This document shows, one piece after another, positions 1 through 8,011 of a stretch of DNA of 64,000 bases. This stretch comes from Actinomycetospora sp. TBRC 11914 (GTDB lineage Bacteria > Actinomycetota > Actinomycetes > Mycobacteriales > Pseudonocardiaceae). Numbering within the stretch: position 1 is the stretch's first letter; every line of letters begins with the position of its first letter. The notes beneath the pieces are model-generated. The model was not told where the DNA came from. It searched no databases and was given only the letters and a program-made list of their open reading frames with translations. The DNA lies in contig NZ_JABBND010000016.1 in the NCBI RefSeq assembly GCF_012933465.1, forward strand, positions 1-64,000, given 5' to 3'. Position numbers and translations under genes: made by a program.

Positions 1-2
1 CC

Positions 3-1250
3 GAGCTGGCCGCGCTGCTCGCCCGCCTCGGTGAGCTCGCCGACAGCGTCGATGCGGTGCCGGATCCGGTACGGATCGATCGGATCGCGCTGCTCGAACA
101 GACCCGGGCGGCGCTGGCCGCCGCGCAGCACACCGAGATGGTCGCCTTCGCCGGTTCCCAGGTCGCCGCGCATGAGGCCGAGATCGCCGCGGGCCGGCTG
201 GACCCGCGCAAGCTCGGCACCGGGATCGCCGACCAGATCGCGCTGGCCGCGCACGTGTCGCCGTGGCAGGGATCGCGGCGGCTGAGCATCGCCCGCGCCC
301 TGGCCACCGACCTCCCCCAGACCCGGCGGCTGCTGGCCTCGGGGCGGATCAGCGAGGCGCTGGCCGAGAAGGTGGTCTCCGAGACCAGCCACCTCGACGC
401 CGACGCCCGGCGACTGGTCGACAAGCAGCTCGCCGACGCCGGCCTGGACGAACAAGGGCTGCGCGAGGCCGAGGCAACGGTGAAAAGGACCGCCTACGAG
501 GTGGACCGGGCCGGCTACACCCACCGCGGCCGCACCGCCCGGAAAGACCGCCGGGTCACGCTGCGCCCCGCCCCCGACACCATGGCAGTGCTCTCCGGGT
601 TGCTGCCGGTCGAACAAGGCGTCGCCTGCCTGGCCGCGCTACGCCGCCACGCCGACTCGCTGGTCGCCACCGGCGACACCGACGGTCGCAGCCGCGACCA
701 GGTCATGGCCGACACCCTCGTCGAACGCCTCACCGGACAAGCCCACGCCGAGGATGTGGACGTCGAGGTCGGGATCGTGCTGCCGCTCGACGCGCTGCTC
801 GACCCCGACAGCGCCACCCCCGGCGAGCTGGTCGGGCACGGGCCCCTGCCGGCCGGGATCGTGCGCGACCTGCTGCGCGCCACCGGCGGGAAAAGGTGGT
901 GGCGGCGGCTGTTCGCCCACCCCGCCCACGGCGGCCTGCTCGGCGGTGACCCCCAGAAGCGGCGCTTCGACGGGTTCCTCGCCCGGCTGATCGACCTCCG
1001 CGACGGCGGCCGCTGCCGCGACCCCTACTGCGACGCCCCGATACGGCACCACGACCACATCGTCCAGTCCCGCGCCGGCGGCCCCGCCAGCCTCGCCAAC
1101 GGCCGCGGGGTCTGCGCCCGCGGCAACTACGTCCGCGAGATGCCCGGCTGGGACGTCGAGACCGTCCACGACGGGCACGGCGAGCACCCCCACACCGTGC
1201 GCACCACCACCCCGACCGGCCACACCTACACCAGCCGAGCCGGACCCTGA
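3..1250 (+). CDS. DUF222 / HNH endonuclease domain protein, 5' end missing
   Basis: The reading frame is open from the first bases of the window, so the true start lies upstream. The visible part (about 415 residues) has the helical DUF222 (13E12-repeat) region followed by a C-terminal HNH-like nuclease motif: RDGGRCRDPYCDAP, then the HHDHIV histidines and a SLANGRGVC segment. Family members are abundant, often paralogous, in Pseudonocardiales and mycobacteria; their biological role is unsettled and nuclease activity is inferred from the HNH fold. The next gene starts 32 bases downstream from its own promoter, so they are probably not co-transcribed. Partial at the 5' edge only; no frameshift seen. 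Confidence 0.88.
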   Translation, partial: ELAALLARLGELADSVDAVPDPVRIDRIALLEQTRAALAAAQHTEMVAFAGSQVAAHEAEIAAGRLDPRKLGTGIADQIALAAHVSPWQGSRRLSIARALATDLPQTRRLLASGRISEALAEKVVSETSHLDADARRLVDKQLADAGLDEQGLREAEATVKRTAYEVDRAGYTHRGRTARKDRRVTLRPAPDTMAVLSGLLPVEQGVACLAALRRHADSLVATGDTDGRSRDQVMADTLVERLTGQAHAEDVDVEVGIVLPLDALLDPDSATPGELVGHGPLPAGIVRDLLRATGGKRWWRRLFAHPAHGGLLGGDPQKRRFDGFLARLIDLRDGGRCRDPYCDAPIRHHDHIVQSRAGGPASLANGRGVCARGNYVREMPGWDVETVHDGHGEHPHTVRTTTPTGHTYTSRAGP

Positions 1251-1268
1251 GAGATCGATCCCCGCGAG

Positions 1269-1274
1269 TACGCT
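1269..1274 (+). promoter_or_regulatory. -10 box of a leaderless promoter for the racemase gene
   Basis: TACGCT followed by exactly 7 bases and then the GTG start at 1282. There is no Shine-Dalgarno sequence. The same box and spacing recur before other genes in the window (2439, 23014, 62474), so transcription probably starts at or next to the start codon. Confidence 0.55.
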
Positions 1275-1281
1275 CGCTGCC

Positions 1282-2133
1282 GTGCCTGCGAGCGGGACAC
1301 GGATCGCGCTGATCGACTCCGGCCTCGGCATGCTGCCGACCGCGGGCTGGCTGCGGTACCTGCGCCCCGACGTGCACCTCGACCTGTTCATGGACCCCGC
1401 CGGGATGCCGTGGGGGGCCCGGGCGGGCGAGTGGATCGTCGACCGCGTGCTCGGCGCGGCCCGCCTGGCCATCGCCCGGGGCGCGGACGCGGTCGTCGTC
1501 CCCTGCAACACCGCGAGCGTCACCGCGCTGGTGCCGCTCCGGGCGGAGCTGGAGCCGGACCGACCCGTCGTCGGGACCGTGCCCGCGGTCAAGCCGGCCG
1601 CATCCGGCGGCGAGCCCTTCGGCATCTGGGCCACCGAGCGCACCAGCGCGAGCGCGTACCAGGCCGACCTCGTCGCGCTCTTCGCGACGCCGGGCCAGGC
1701 GACCGCGGTGCCCTGCCCCGGCCTCGCCGACGCCGTCGAGGCCGCGGACGCCGGGGCCGTCGCCGCGGCGGTCGGGGTCGGGGCGTCGCGTACTCCGGCC
1801 GACGCCCGCGGGATCGTGCTCGGCTGCACCCACTACCCGCTGGTCTCCGACGCCATCGCCGCCGCCCTCCCCGGCGTGCGGCTCTACGACAGCTCCCGCG
1901 CGGTGGCGGGCCAGGCGCTGCGGCGGCTCGGCCTCGACCCGGCCCCCGACGCCGACCCGGCCGGGCTCTCGGTCCTGCTCTCCGGGGACGAGGGGGACCT
2001 GCCGGCGACGGCCCGCGCGTACCCGGTCGGAGCGGCGCTCGCGACCGCCGGTCCGGTCGACGTCGCGCTGCTGCCGCCTCCCGTCCGTGACGACGCCCTG
2101 GCGGAGGCGGGCTCGTCCGTCCCCGGACTGTGA
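1282..2133 (+). CDS. Aspartate/glutamate racemase family protein (MurI-like)
   Basis: 283 residues, the usual length for MurI. It carries the three family signatures: IDSGLG near the N-terminus (catalytic-base region), VPCNTAS at about residue 75 (first catalytic cysteine) and LGCTHYP at about residue 180 (second cysteine). MurI interconverts L- and D-glutamate for peptidoglycan in the cytoplasm. The second glycine of the usual DSGxGG is replaced (DSGLGM), so it may be a paralogue rather than the housekeeping MurI; I therefore give no symbol. GTG start chosen from the leaderless -10 box 7 bases upstream and because the conserved strand begins five residues later. Confidence 0.85.
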   Translation: MPASGTRIALIDSGLGMLPTAGWLRYLRPDVHLDLFMDPAGMPWGARAGEWIVDRVLGAARLAIARGADAVVVPCNTASVTALVPLRAELEPDRPVVGTVPAVKPAASGGEPFGIWATERTSASAYQADLVALFATPGQATAVPCPGLADAVEAADAGAVAAAVGVGASRTPADARGIVLGCTHYPLVSDAIAAALPGVRLYDSSRAVAGQALRRLGLDPAPDADPAGLSVLLSGDEGDLPATARAYPVGAALATAGPVDVALLPPPVRDDALAEAGSSVPGL

Positions 2134-2155
2134 GGTCGTCGGCGACCGCTGGTGC

Positions 2156-2174
2156 AGACCTCCGTCGGAGGTCT
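2156..2174. terminator. Perfect 8-bp hairpin after the racemase gene
   Basis: AGACCTCC-GTC-GGAGGTCT is a perfect inverted repeat 22 bases after the racemase stop and 12 bases before the next ATG. It could end the racemase transcript or act as an operator for the small downstream gene. There is no U-tract. Confidence 0.4.
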
Positions 2175-2186
2175 TGGATTCGATCC

Positions 2187-2408
2187 ATGACCGAGGGTTC
2201 GACCGCCACCGCCCCGTCGGACGACCACGCCGTGCGCACGGAGACCGAGGAGCGCCTCGTCGCGCGCTACACCGAGCACGGCGTCGCTCCCGACACGGTG
2301 CGCGGCGCGGTCAGGGAGGCGTGGGACCGGTTGGCCGGGGCCCGCGTCCGGACCTTCGTCCCGATCCTCGTCGAGCGCTCGGTGCGCCTGCGGCTCTCCG
2401 GCGCCTGA
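2187..2408 (+). CDS. Three-helix bundle dimerization domain protein
   Basis: 73 residues. The core (EERLVARY, then a PDTVRGAVREAWDRLAGARVRTFVPILVERSVR helical stretch) fits the small actinobacterial three-helix-bundle dimerization family, in which a charged helix, an AV..AW helix and a V..FVP.LVER helix follow one another. No catalytic residues are evident; function unknown, dimerization inferred from the family name. ATG at 2187 preferred over the upstream in-frame start at 2130, which would extend into the hairpin with non-conserved sequence. It sits between the racemase and a lipoprotein gene with its own promoter. Confidence 0.72.
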   Translation: MTEGSTATAPSDDHAVRTETEERLVARYTEHGVAPDTVRGAVREAWDRLAGARVRTFVPILVERSVRLRLSGA

Positions 2409-2438
2409 GACCACGCCCGGCGTTCATCGCCGGCTCCG

Positions 2439-2444
2439 TACGCT
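2439..2444 (+). promoter_or_regulatory. -10 box of a leaderless promoter for the lipoprotein gene
   Basis: TACGCT, 7-base spacer, then GTG at 2452; identical geometry to the racemase promoter at 1269. No ribosome-binding site is present upstream of the GTG. Confidence 0.55.
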
Positions 2445-2451
2445 CGGGTGG

Positions 2452-3255
2452 GTGAGGCCTCCCCGCCGGGTGTCCCGGGTGCTCGTCGCCGCGGTCCTGC
2501 TCGTGGCGGCCCTGCTGCTCGCCGCGTGCGCCACCACCGGCGGCACCGGCCGCTCTCCCGGGGGCGCCTCCTCCGGCCCGACCGGCGACGGCGTGCTGTG
2601 GCGGTCGGGCTCCGCGGCCGCCACGCTGCTCGATACCTACCGCGACACGCCCTGGAACACCGAGGACGCCGACGACCCGAGAGTGGTCGACAGTCCGGAC
2701 GTGCCGGGCCGCTCCGCCGTCGCGTACACCGTCCCCTCCGGGGGCACCCGCTCGGAGCTCGAGCCGGCCTACCGCAGCTTCCGCGAGGGCGACGAGTACT
2801 GGTTCGGGCTCGCGCTGTACCTCCCGGAGGACTTCCCCACCGACACCTCGGACTGGCAGGTCGTCGCGCAGTGGAAGAACTCGGGCGAGGGCAGCCCGCC
2901 GCTCTCGATCCAGGTCCACGACGGCCGGTTCGTGCTCGAGGGCGGGGACGGCATCGGGGAGCACTGGCAGACCGACCTCGGGTCGGCGAAGGCCGGAGCA
3001 CGCACCGACCTCGTCCTGCGCGTCCACTTCTCGTCCGACCCCGACTCCGGCGCCGTCGACGTCGAGCAGGACGGGCACCAGGTGCTCTCGGACTACCACC
3101 CGCGCAGCGGCACCCTCTACCCGGACGACAAGTCGTACCTCAAGACCGGGCTGTACCGGTCCTCGGACATCGACCAGGACGGCACCGTGTACTACGACGA
3201 CGTGGTCATCGCCTCCGACCGCGACGCCGCCGCCTCGCTCGCCAGCGCCTCCTGA
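2452..3255 (+). CDS. Heparin-lyase-I-like (polysaccharide lyase fold) lipoprotein
   Basis: 267 residues. The N-terminus is a lipoprotein signal: basic MRPPRR, a hydrophobic VLVAAVLLVAALLL stretch and the lipobox LAAC (Cys at about 25), so the protein is probably membrane-anchored outside the cell. The mature part has features of the heparin lyase I-like/PL jelly-roll family: GTRSELEP (substrate-facing Arg/Glu), EGDEYWFGLALYLPEDF, VVAQWKNS and the late YLKTGLYR and YYDDVVIA strands. Family members cleave acidic polysaccharides by beta-elimination; the actual substrate cannot be told from sequence. It ends 8 bases before the stop of the convergent exporter gene. Confidence 0.75.
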   Translation: MRPPRRVSRVLVAAVLLVAALLLAACATTGGTGRSPGGASSGPTGDGVLWRSGSAAATLLDTYRDTPWNTEDADDPRVVDSPDVPGRSAVAYTVPSGGTRSELEPAYRSFREGDEYWFGLALYLPEDFPTDTSDWQVVAQWKNSGEGSPPLSIQVHDGRFVLEGGDGIGEHWQTDLGSAKAGARTDLVLRVHFSSDPDSGAVDVEQDGHQVLSDYHPRSGTLYPDDKSYLKTGLYRSSDIDQDGTVYYDDVVIASDRDAAASLASAS

Positions 3256-3262
3256 CGAGGCG

Positions 3263-3859
3263 TCAGCGGGTCAGGAACGCTTCGACCGCCAGCCAGATCC
3301 CGAAGGCGAAGAACAGCACGGCGGCACCGATCCGGACGGCCCGCTCCGGGAGACTGCGGCCGAGCAGGCGGCCCGCGAGGATCGCGAGCCCGTCGGCGAC
3401 CACCATCCCGACCGTCGAACCGGCCCACACACCGACGACGCCGCCCCAGCCGTGGTACTGCGTGGCGAGGGTGATCGTCGCGAGCATCGTCTTGTCGCCC
3501 AGCTCGGCCAGGAAGAAGGCGACCGACGCGGCGAGGACCGCCGAGCTGCCCGTGCGCTGCGCCTTCTCCTGCTCGGCGGCGGTGAGGTCGTCCCCGCGCA
3601 GGGTCCACAGCCCGAACCCGAGGAACGCCACGGCCGCCGCGAGGCTGATCCAGAAGGTGGGGAGGGCGGCGCCGAGCAGGTAGCCGACCCCGACCGACAC
3701 CGCGTGCACCACGGCCGTGGCGATCGAGATCCCGAGGAGGACCGGCAGCGCGCGGAAGCGCGTCGCGAAGGTCAGGGCCATCAGCTGGCTCTTGTCCCCG
3801 AGCTCCGCGACGAAGATGACGCCGAAGCTGACGGCCAGTGCGACCAGGAAGACGCCCAC
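3263..3859 (-). CDS. GDT1/TMEM165 (UPF0016) family manganese exporter
   Basis: 198 residues with six predicted membrane segments and the duplicated family signature ELGDK, seen as FVAELGDKSQLMAL in the first half and FFLAELGDKTMLATITL in the second. Bacterial members (MneA type) export Mn2+ or act as Ca2+/Mn2+-proton antiporters in the inner membrane. GTG start at 3859 chosen because GAAGGGAC precedes it at good spacing and the first membrane helix begins at once; the frame is open further upstream, but that DNA forms a riboswitch. Control by the Mn2+-sensing yybP-ykoY element agrees with a manganese exporter. Confidence 0.9.
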   Translation of the reverse strand: MGVFLVALAVSFGVIFVAELGDKSQLMALTFATRFRALPVLLGISIATAVVHAVSVGVGYLLGAALPTFWISLAAAVAFLGFGLWTLRGDDLTAAEQEKAQRTGSSAVLAASVAFFLAELGDKTMLATITLATQYHGWGGVVGVWAGSTVGMVVADGLAILAGRLLGRSLPERAVRIGAAVLFFAFGIWLAVEAFLTR

Positions 3860-3935
3860 GAAGGTCCCTTCGCTCCCGCGGGCCGGCCGGTGAGGGCGGA
3901 CGCCTCCCGGTGCGGCCCGCAAATGCTGCGGATCG

Positions 3936-4060
3936 GCACCGAAGGTCTCGCCCGCCACCGAACACCTCGGGTGGCCGCCGCGACCGGAGCACCACCCGGT
4001 CACCGGGCGGCGATCAGTGTGTCGACCGCGGCGTTGGGAGCTACTCCCCTTCGCTCTGGA
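3936..4060 (-). ncRNA. yybP-ykoY manganese riboswitch
   Basis: Read on the minus strand, the 5' side contains CGAAGGGGAGTAGC (4040-4053) and the 3' side GGCGAGACCTTCG (about 3941-3953). These match the conserved GGGGAGUAGC and CAAGACCUU/GAGACCUU parts of the yybP-ykoY aptamer, and CGAAGG pairs with CCUUCG to close the P1 stem. Between them lie GGUCGACA and a GC-rich hairpin, as expected for the second arm. A -10 box TACGGT (4064-4069) would start the RNA just before the aptamer. The element lies 77-200 bases ahead of the GDT1-type exporter. Known members bind Mn2+ and switch on efflux genes. Confidence 0.88.
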
Positions 4061-4360
4061 TCGACCGTAGCACGGGCGCCACCGGCCCCCGGCGCGGCGT
4101 GGATCACGTCGCTGCGCCGCTCGCCGAGCCGTCACGGCGTGTCCCCGCGACGACATGCCGCCACCCTCTCGGGCGATCTCGCCCCGGGCACCGGTCACCG
4201 AGCGGCCACGATCGGGCTACCCGTTGCGCTGGCGACGTGAGCCAGCACACGCCATGATCTGCCGCCACCGCCTCGATCGGAGCAATCGTTCGTCGGTCGG
4301 CGGCCGAACGGGGTACCTCGTGCCCTCGCACGACGGAGTGGACGCCCGAGAGGAGGCGTG
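4061..4360. other. Intergenic region between riboswitch promoter and esterase
   Basis: About 300 bases between divergent transcription units. The minus-strand -10 box TACGGT (4064-4069) for the riboswitch transcript lies at its left end. Near the right end GAGAGGAGG (4348-4356) is the ribosome-binding site of the esterase. The open frames running through it in both strands have no recognisable protein. Nothing else was seen. Confidence 0.5.
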
Positions 4361-5482
4361 ATGCCGGGACCGACGACGCGTCCGGCGGCACGCACCGCCG
4401 CACCCACCACACCTCCCGCGCCCCCCGCGCCTGACGCCCCACCCGCGCCGGCCGGGCCCACCGAGGTCGGCGCCCACGGCCACGTCCCCGACGGCCCGCC
4501 CGCCGGACCGATCGCGATCGACGTGCGCACGCGGGTGTTCACCTGGATCACCGACCGCATGGGCGCCATCGCGATCAGCCGGATGAGCGCCGAGGACCTC
4601 GCCCGCGCGCGCAGCCGGCGGCTCTCCCACAACGTGGTGACCTCGCGGGTCTTCGGCCCGATGCCCGGGAACGTGTCGCTCACCGACCTGCGCATCGCCA
4701 CCGACGGCGGCCCGCTGACGCTGCGCCTCTACCGGCCGCACCCCCCGCTGCCGGGCGCCCGCACGGACGACGACCGGCTCCCGATCGTGCTCAACTTCCA
4801 CGGCGGCGGCGGGTCGCTCGGCAACCTGGACCAGTCCGACTGGCTCTGCGCCCACGTGGCGTCCCGGGTGGGCGCCCTCGTCGTCTCCGTGGACTACCGC
4901 CTCGCCCCGGAGCACCCGTACCCCGCCGCCCGCGACGACGGGTACGCCGCGCTGTGCTGGGCGGTGCGCCACGCCGACGCCCTCGGGGGCCGCGCCGACC
5001 GGGTCGCCGTCATGGGCGACAGCGCCGGCGGCAACCTCGCGGCGGTGCTCTGCCTGCTCGCGCGGGAGGGCGGGCCGGCCATCGACGCCCAGGTGCTGCT
5101 CTACCCCGTCGTCGACCTCGGGCTCGCCGCGCCGTCGACGACGGCGTACGAGCGGGGCCCCCTGCTCACCCGTGCCGACATGGACGTCTTCCGCGCGAAC
5201 TACCTCGGCGCGGACGGCGACCCGAGCGACCCGTTCTGCTCCCCGCTGCTCGCTCCCGACCACCGCGACCTGCCTCCGGCACTGGTGATCACCGCCGGGG
5301 TCGACCCGCTGCACGACGACGGGGTGGCCTACGCCGGGCGCCTCCGCGACGCGGGTGTCCCGACGCGGCACTCCGACCACGCCCGGGCCGTGCACGGCTT
5401 CATCTGCTTCCCCGGCATGTGCCGGGCCGCCGGCGAGGCGCTCGAGGAGATCTGCGACGAGCTCTCGACGCGCCTCGCCTGA
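4361..5482 (+). CDS. Alpha/beta hydrolase, hormone-sensitive-lipase type
   Basis: 373 residues. After a Pro/Ala-rich leader of about 45 residues it shows the HSL-family oxyanion motif HGGGGSLG (about residue 148), the nucleophile elbow GDSAGGNLAAVL, the acid in DPLHDDG and the catalytic histidine in VHGFI. These enzymes hydrolyse short- to medium-chain esters in the cytoplasm. The ATG at 4361 is preferred to the GTG at 4358 because AGGAGG at 4351-4356 leaves a four-base gap to the ATG but only one base to the GTG. It ends 28 bases before the convergent phaB stop. Natural substrate unknown. Confidence 0.9.
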   Translation: MPGPTTRPAARTAAPTTPPAPPAPDAPPAPAGPTEVGAHGHVPDGPPAGPIAIDVRTRVFTWITDRMGAIAISRMSAEDLARARSRRLSHNVVTSRVFGPMPGNVSLTDLRIATDGGPLTLRLYRPHPPLPGARTDDDRLPIVLNFHGGGGSLGNLDQSDWLCAHVASRVGALVVSVDYRLAPEHPYPAARDDGYAALCWAVRHADALGGRADRVAVMGDSAGGNLAAVLCLLAREGGPAIDAQVLLYPVVDLGLAAPSTTAYERGPLLTRADMDVFRANYLGADGDPSDPFCSPLLAPDHRDLPPALVITAGVDPLHDDGVAYAGRLRDAGVPTRHSDHARAVHGFICFPGMCRAAGEALEEICDELSTRLA

Positions 5483-5492
5483 CGGCCCGCCG

Positions 5493-5524
5493 CCTCAGGC
5501 CGACATGACCTCAGGCCGACATGA
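5493..5524. repeat. Perfect 16-bp tandem duplication at the phaB 3' end
   Basis: CCTCAGGCCGACATGA occurs twice in immediate succession (5493-5508 and 5509-5524). The right copy contains the final codons and stop of phaB; the left copy repeats them just beyond the stop, probably a replication-slippage duplication. Confidence 0.85.
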
Positions 5525-6251
5525 AGAGCCCGCCGTTGACCGAGTACACCTGCCCGGTGATATAGCCGGAGTCCGGGTCGGCGAGGAACTCGACGACCCG
5601 CGCCACCTCGTCCGGCTGGCCCAGCCGGCCGACCGGGACCTGGCCGACGATCTTCTCGAGCGCCGACTCCGGCACGCCCGCGACCATGTCGGTCTCGATG
5701 TAGCCCGGCGCCACGCAGTTCGCGGTGATGCCCTTCTTGGCCCCCTCCATCGCCAGCGACATCGTGAGCCCGAACAGGCCCGACTTCGTCGCCGCGTAGT
5801 TCGCCTGCCCGGCGTTGCCGCGCTCGCCGATCACCGAGGAGATCGAGACGATGCGCCCGCTCTGGCGCTCGCGCATGTGGTTGAACACCAGGTGGGACAT
5901 GTAGAAGGTGCCGGAGAGGTTGACCTGGATGACCTTGTCCCAGTCCTCGACCTCCATCTTGTGGAGCATCTTGTCGGCGGTGATCCCCGCGTTGTTGACC
6001 AGGATGTCGATGCGCCCGTGCTGGTCGTAGACCTCCTGGACCACGCGCTCGCAGTCCTCGCGGCTGCCGATGTTGCCCTGGTGGATCGTCATGCCCGGGT
6101 ACTTCTCGGCGAGCTCGGCGGCGCTGTCGCGACCGTTGGCGTACCCGACGGCGACCTTCGCGCCCCGGTTCGCGAGCCGCTCCGAGATCGCCTTCCCGAT
6201 CCCGCGGGCCCCGCCCGTCACCACCGCCACCTGTCCGGTCATGTCCGCCAT
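5511..6251 (-). CDS. phaB: Acetoacetyl-CoA / 3-oxoacyl reductase (PhaB/FabG type SDR)
   Basis: 246 residues, the standard PhaB length. Classical SDR signatures: NADP-binding TGGARGIG (about residues 12-19), NNAG, catalytic Ser in SISSVIGERGNAGQ, YAATK (Tyr/Lys pair) and the PGYIETDMV segment; it ends with GYITGQVYSVNGGLFM. The expected reaction is NADPH reduction of acetoacetyl-CoA to (R)-3-hydroxybutyryl-CoA. ATG at 6251 has GGGAGG nine bases upstream. It is divergent from the PhaC-like gene and near a thiolase, supporting PHA metabolism over a general FabG role, though FabG cannot be excluded by sequence. Confidence 0.85.
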   Translation of the reverse strand: MADMTGQVAVVTGGARGIGKAISERLANRGAKVAVGYANGRDSAAELAEKYPGMTIHQGNIGSREDCERVVQEVYDQHGRIDILVNNAGITADKMLHKMEVEDWDKVIQVNLSGTFYMSHLVFNHMRERQSGRIVSISSVIGERGNAGQANYAATKSGLFGLTMSLAMEGAKKGITANCVAPGYIETDMVAGVPESALEKIVGQVPVGRLGQPDEVARVVEFLADPDSGYITGQVYSVNGGLFMSA

Positions 6252-6417
6252 CGCCGGCCTCCCGTCGCTGTCGTGCGTCCGCTGGTCCACGGCTCTCCGT
6301 GCCGGTCCAGCGTGCCCACCGGTGGCAGGCATCACACCACTTCCGGCGACCTGCGACTCATCCGTGACGGAATCCGTCCAGATGGAGGGGCGCACGTCCC
6401 CGACGGGGCCACCCTCG

Positions 6418-6446
6418 TTGCGAACGATGCCAAGCAGACCTAGCGT
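6418..6446 (+). promoter_or_regulatory. Sigma-70 type promoter for the PhaC-like gene
   Basis: TTGCGA (6418-6423), a 17-base spacer and TAGCGT (6441-6446), 83 bases ahead of the start codon at 6529. It lies in the 277-base region between divergent phaB and the PhaC-like gene. Confidence 0.55.
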
Positions 6447-6528
6447 TCGTCTCGCAGCCGGCGACGTCGCCGGGGCCCGGTCCCGGGCTCCCGGGCCCCG
6501 CAGCGCCGGGCTGCGCGAGGAGGGACCC

Positions 6529-7800
6529 ATGACGGCCGAGGCACCCGCGCCCCACGCCGAGCAGGACGAGCACGACCCCGCAGGCACCCCCGAGGCGCCG
6601 AGCCTGGACCCGGTCGACCCCGCGGCCTACCTGCGCTCGTTCCGCGGCGAGACGCTGCGGAAGGCGGCGACCGCGCTCGCCGAGGGCGGCGCCTACGTCA
6701 CCACCCGGGCACTCGCGCAGGCCGCGACCCCGCACCGCACCGTGTGGGACGCGACCCGCTGGTGGCGCCACGTCCTCGGGCGGCGCCGCCCGTCGTGGTC
6801 GACCGAGCACCGGGTGGTCTGGGAGACCCCGATCGCGCGGCTGCGCGACTTCACCGCCGGCGCCACCGACGACGTGGTGCCGACCCTCGTGCTGCCGCCC
6901 CAGGCGGGGCACGACTCGTGCATCGTCGACTTCGGGCCCACCCAGTCGCAGATGCAGGTCATCCGGGCCGCGGGCCTGACGCGGGCCCTCACCCTCGACT
7001 GGGTCGGCGCCACGCAGGCCACGAAGGGCACGACGGTCGAGGACTACGTGGCCGTGGTCGACCGCGCCGTCGACACCGCCCTCGAGGGCACCGCCCACAC
7101 CACCGTCAACCTCGTCGGGGACTGCCAGGGCGGCTGGCTCTCGGCGATCTACGCGGCGCTGCACCCGGAGCGTGTCAACACGCTGACCCTTGCCGGGGCG
7201 CCCATCGACTTCCACGCCGGCGACACCGCCATCGGGGCGTCGTCGCGGGTGACCTCGCGCCGCTACGGGACCGTGCCCTACCGGGCCATGGTCGCCATGG
7301 GCCGGGGCAACATGCCCGGGCAGTTCGTGCTCAACGGCTTCATCGCGATGAGCCCGGACGCCGAGATCGCCAAGCACGTCGACCTGCTGCGCCACCTCGA
7401 CGACCCGGCCGCCATCGCGCGCTACCAGGCGTTCGAGGACTGGTTCAAGCACACCCAGAACGTGCCGGGCACCTTCTACCTGTGGCTGGTCGAGCACCTC
7501 TTCGCCGGCAACGAGCTCATCACCGGTGACCTCGAGGTCGGTGGCCGCCGGGTGGACCTCGGCGCCCTGGAGTGCCCGCTCTTCCTGCTCGGCGGGGCGA
7601 CCGACCACATCACGCCGCCGGTCCAGGTCTTCCGGGCCGCGGACGCCGTGTCGACCCCGGCGGAGCAGGTGTGGACCCGCACCGCGCCGGGCGGCCACCT
7701 CGGGCTGTTCATGGGCAACCAGGCCCTCCGCGAGGAGTGGCCGCCGATCATGGCCGAGGTCGCGCGCTTCTCCGGGGTCGCCGCGCAGGACGCCGCCTGA
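6529..7800 (+). CDS. PhaC-like alpha/beta hydrolase with cysteine nucleophile
   Basis: 423 residues. The nucleophile elbow is VGDCQGGW with Cys at about 199, a G-x-C-x-G-G lipase-like box characteristic of PHA synthases (class III PhaC have GxCQGG) rather than a serine hydrolase. A later GGATDHITPP supplies the acid and PGGHLGLFMG the histidine. Synthases polymerise hydroxyacyl-CoA on the granule surface; some intracellular depolymerases also use Cys. Flanking phaB and phaA favour a PHA role. The N-terminal 90 residues are helical and not clearly conserved. ATG at 6529 follows GAGGAGGG. Synthase versus depolymerase is unresolved. Confidence 0.75.
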   Translation: MTAEAPAPHAEQDEHDPAGTPEAPSLDPVDPAAYLRSFRGETLRKAATALAEGGAYVTTRALAQAATPHRTVWDATRWWRHVLGRRRPSWSTEHRVVWETPIARLRDFTAGATDDVVPTLVLPPQAGHDSCIVDFGPTQSQMQVIRAAGLTRALTLDWVGATQATKGTTVEDYVAVVDRAVDTALEGTAHTTVNLVGDCQGGWLSAIYAALHPERVNTLTLAGAPIDFHAGDTAIGASSRVTSRRYGTVPYRAMVAMGRGNMPGQFVLNGFIAMSPDAEIAKHVDLLRHLDDPAAIARYQAFEDWFKHTQNVPGTFYLWLVEHLFAGNELITGDLEVGGRRVDLGALECPLFLLGGATDHITPPVQVFRAADAVSTPAEQVWTRTAPGGHLGLFMGNQALREEWPPIMAEVARFSGVAAQDAA

Positions 7801-7871
7801 CACCGGGACGGCCGGGTCTTCTGAACCGATCCGCGTGACCCGCACTGCAGGACGGGTGCTGGCGCGAACCC

Positions 7872-7900
7872 TTCGGTGGGCACCCTCACACGGGTAGGTT
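7872..7900 (+). promoter_or_regulatory. Possible promoter of phaA
   Basis: TTCGGT (7872-7877), 17-base spacer, TAGGTT (7895-7900), in the 211-base gap before phaA. The -35 is a weak match. Confidence 0.35.
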
Positions 7901-8011
7901 CGGGAGTCCGGCGTCCCCGGGACGCGCGGCGGGATCCAGCCGCGGCCCGCCCACATCGAGCACGGCCCGCCGTCGTGCCACGTTCGAGTCACGATCGCCC
8001 AGGAGGTCCAC

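Noticed and set aside
2174-2186. T-loop-like TTGGATTCGATCC, possible tRNA end
   Set aside because: No acceptor stem, anticodon arm or D-arm upstream; the preceding palindrome is a simple hairpin.
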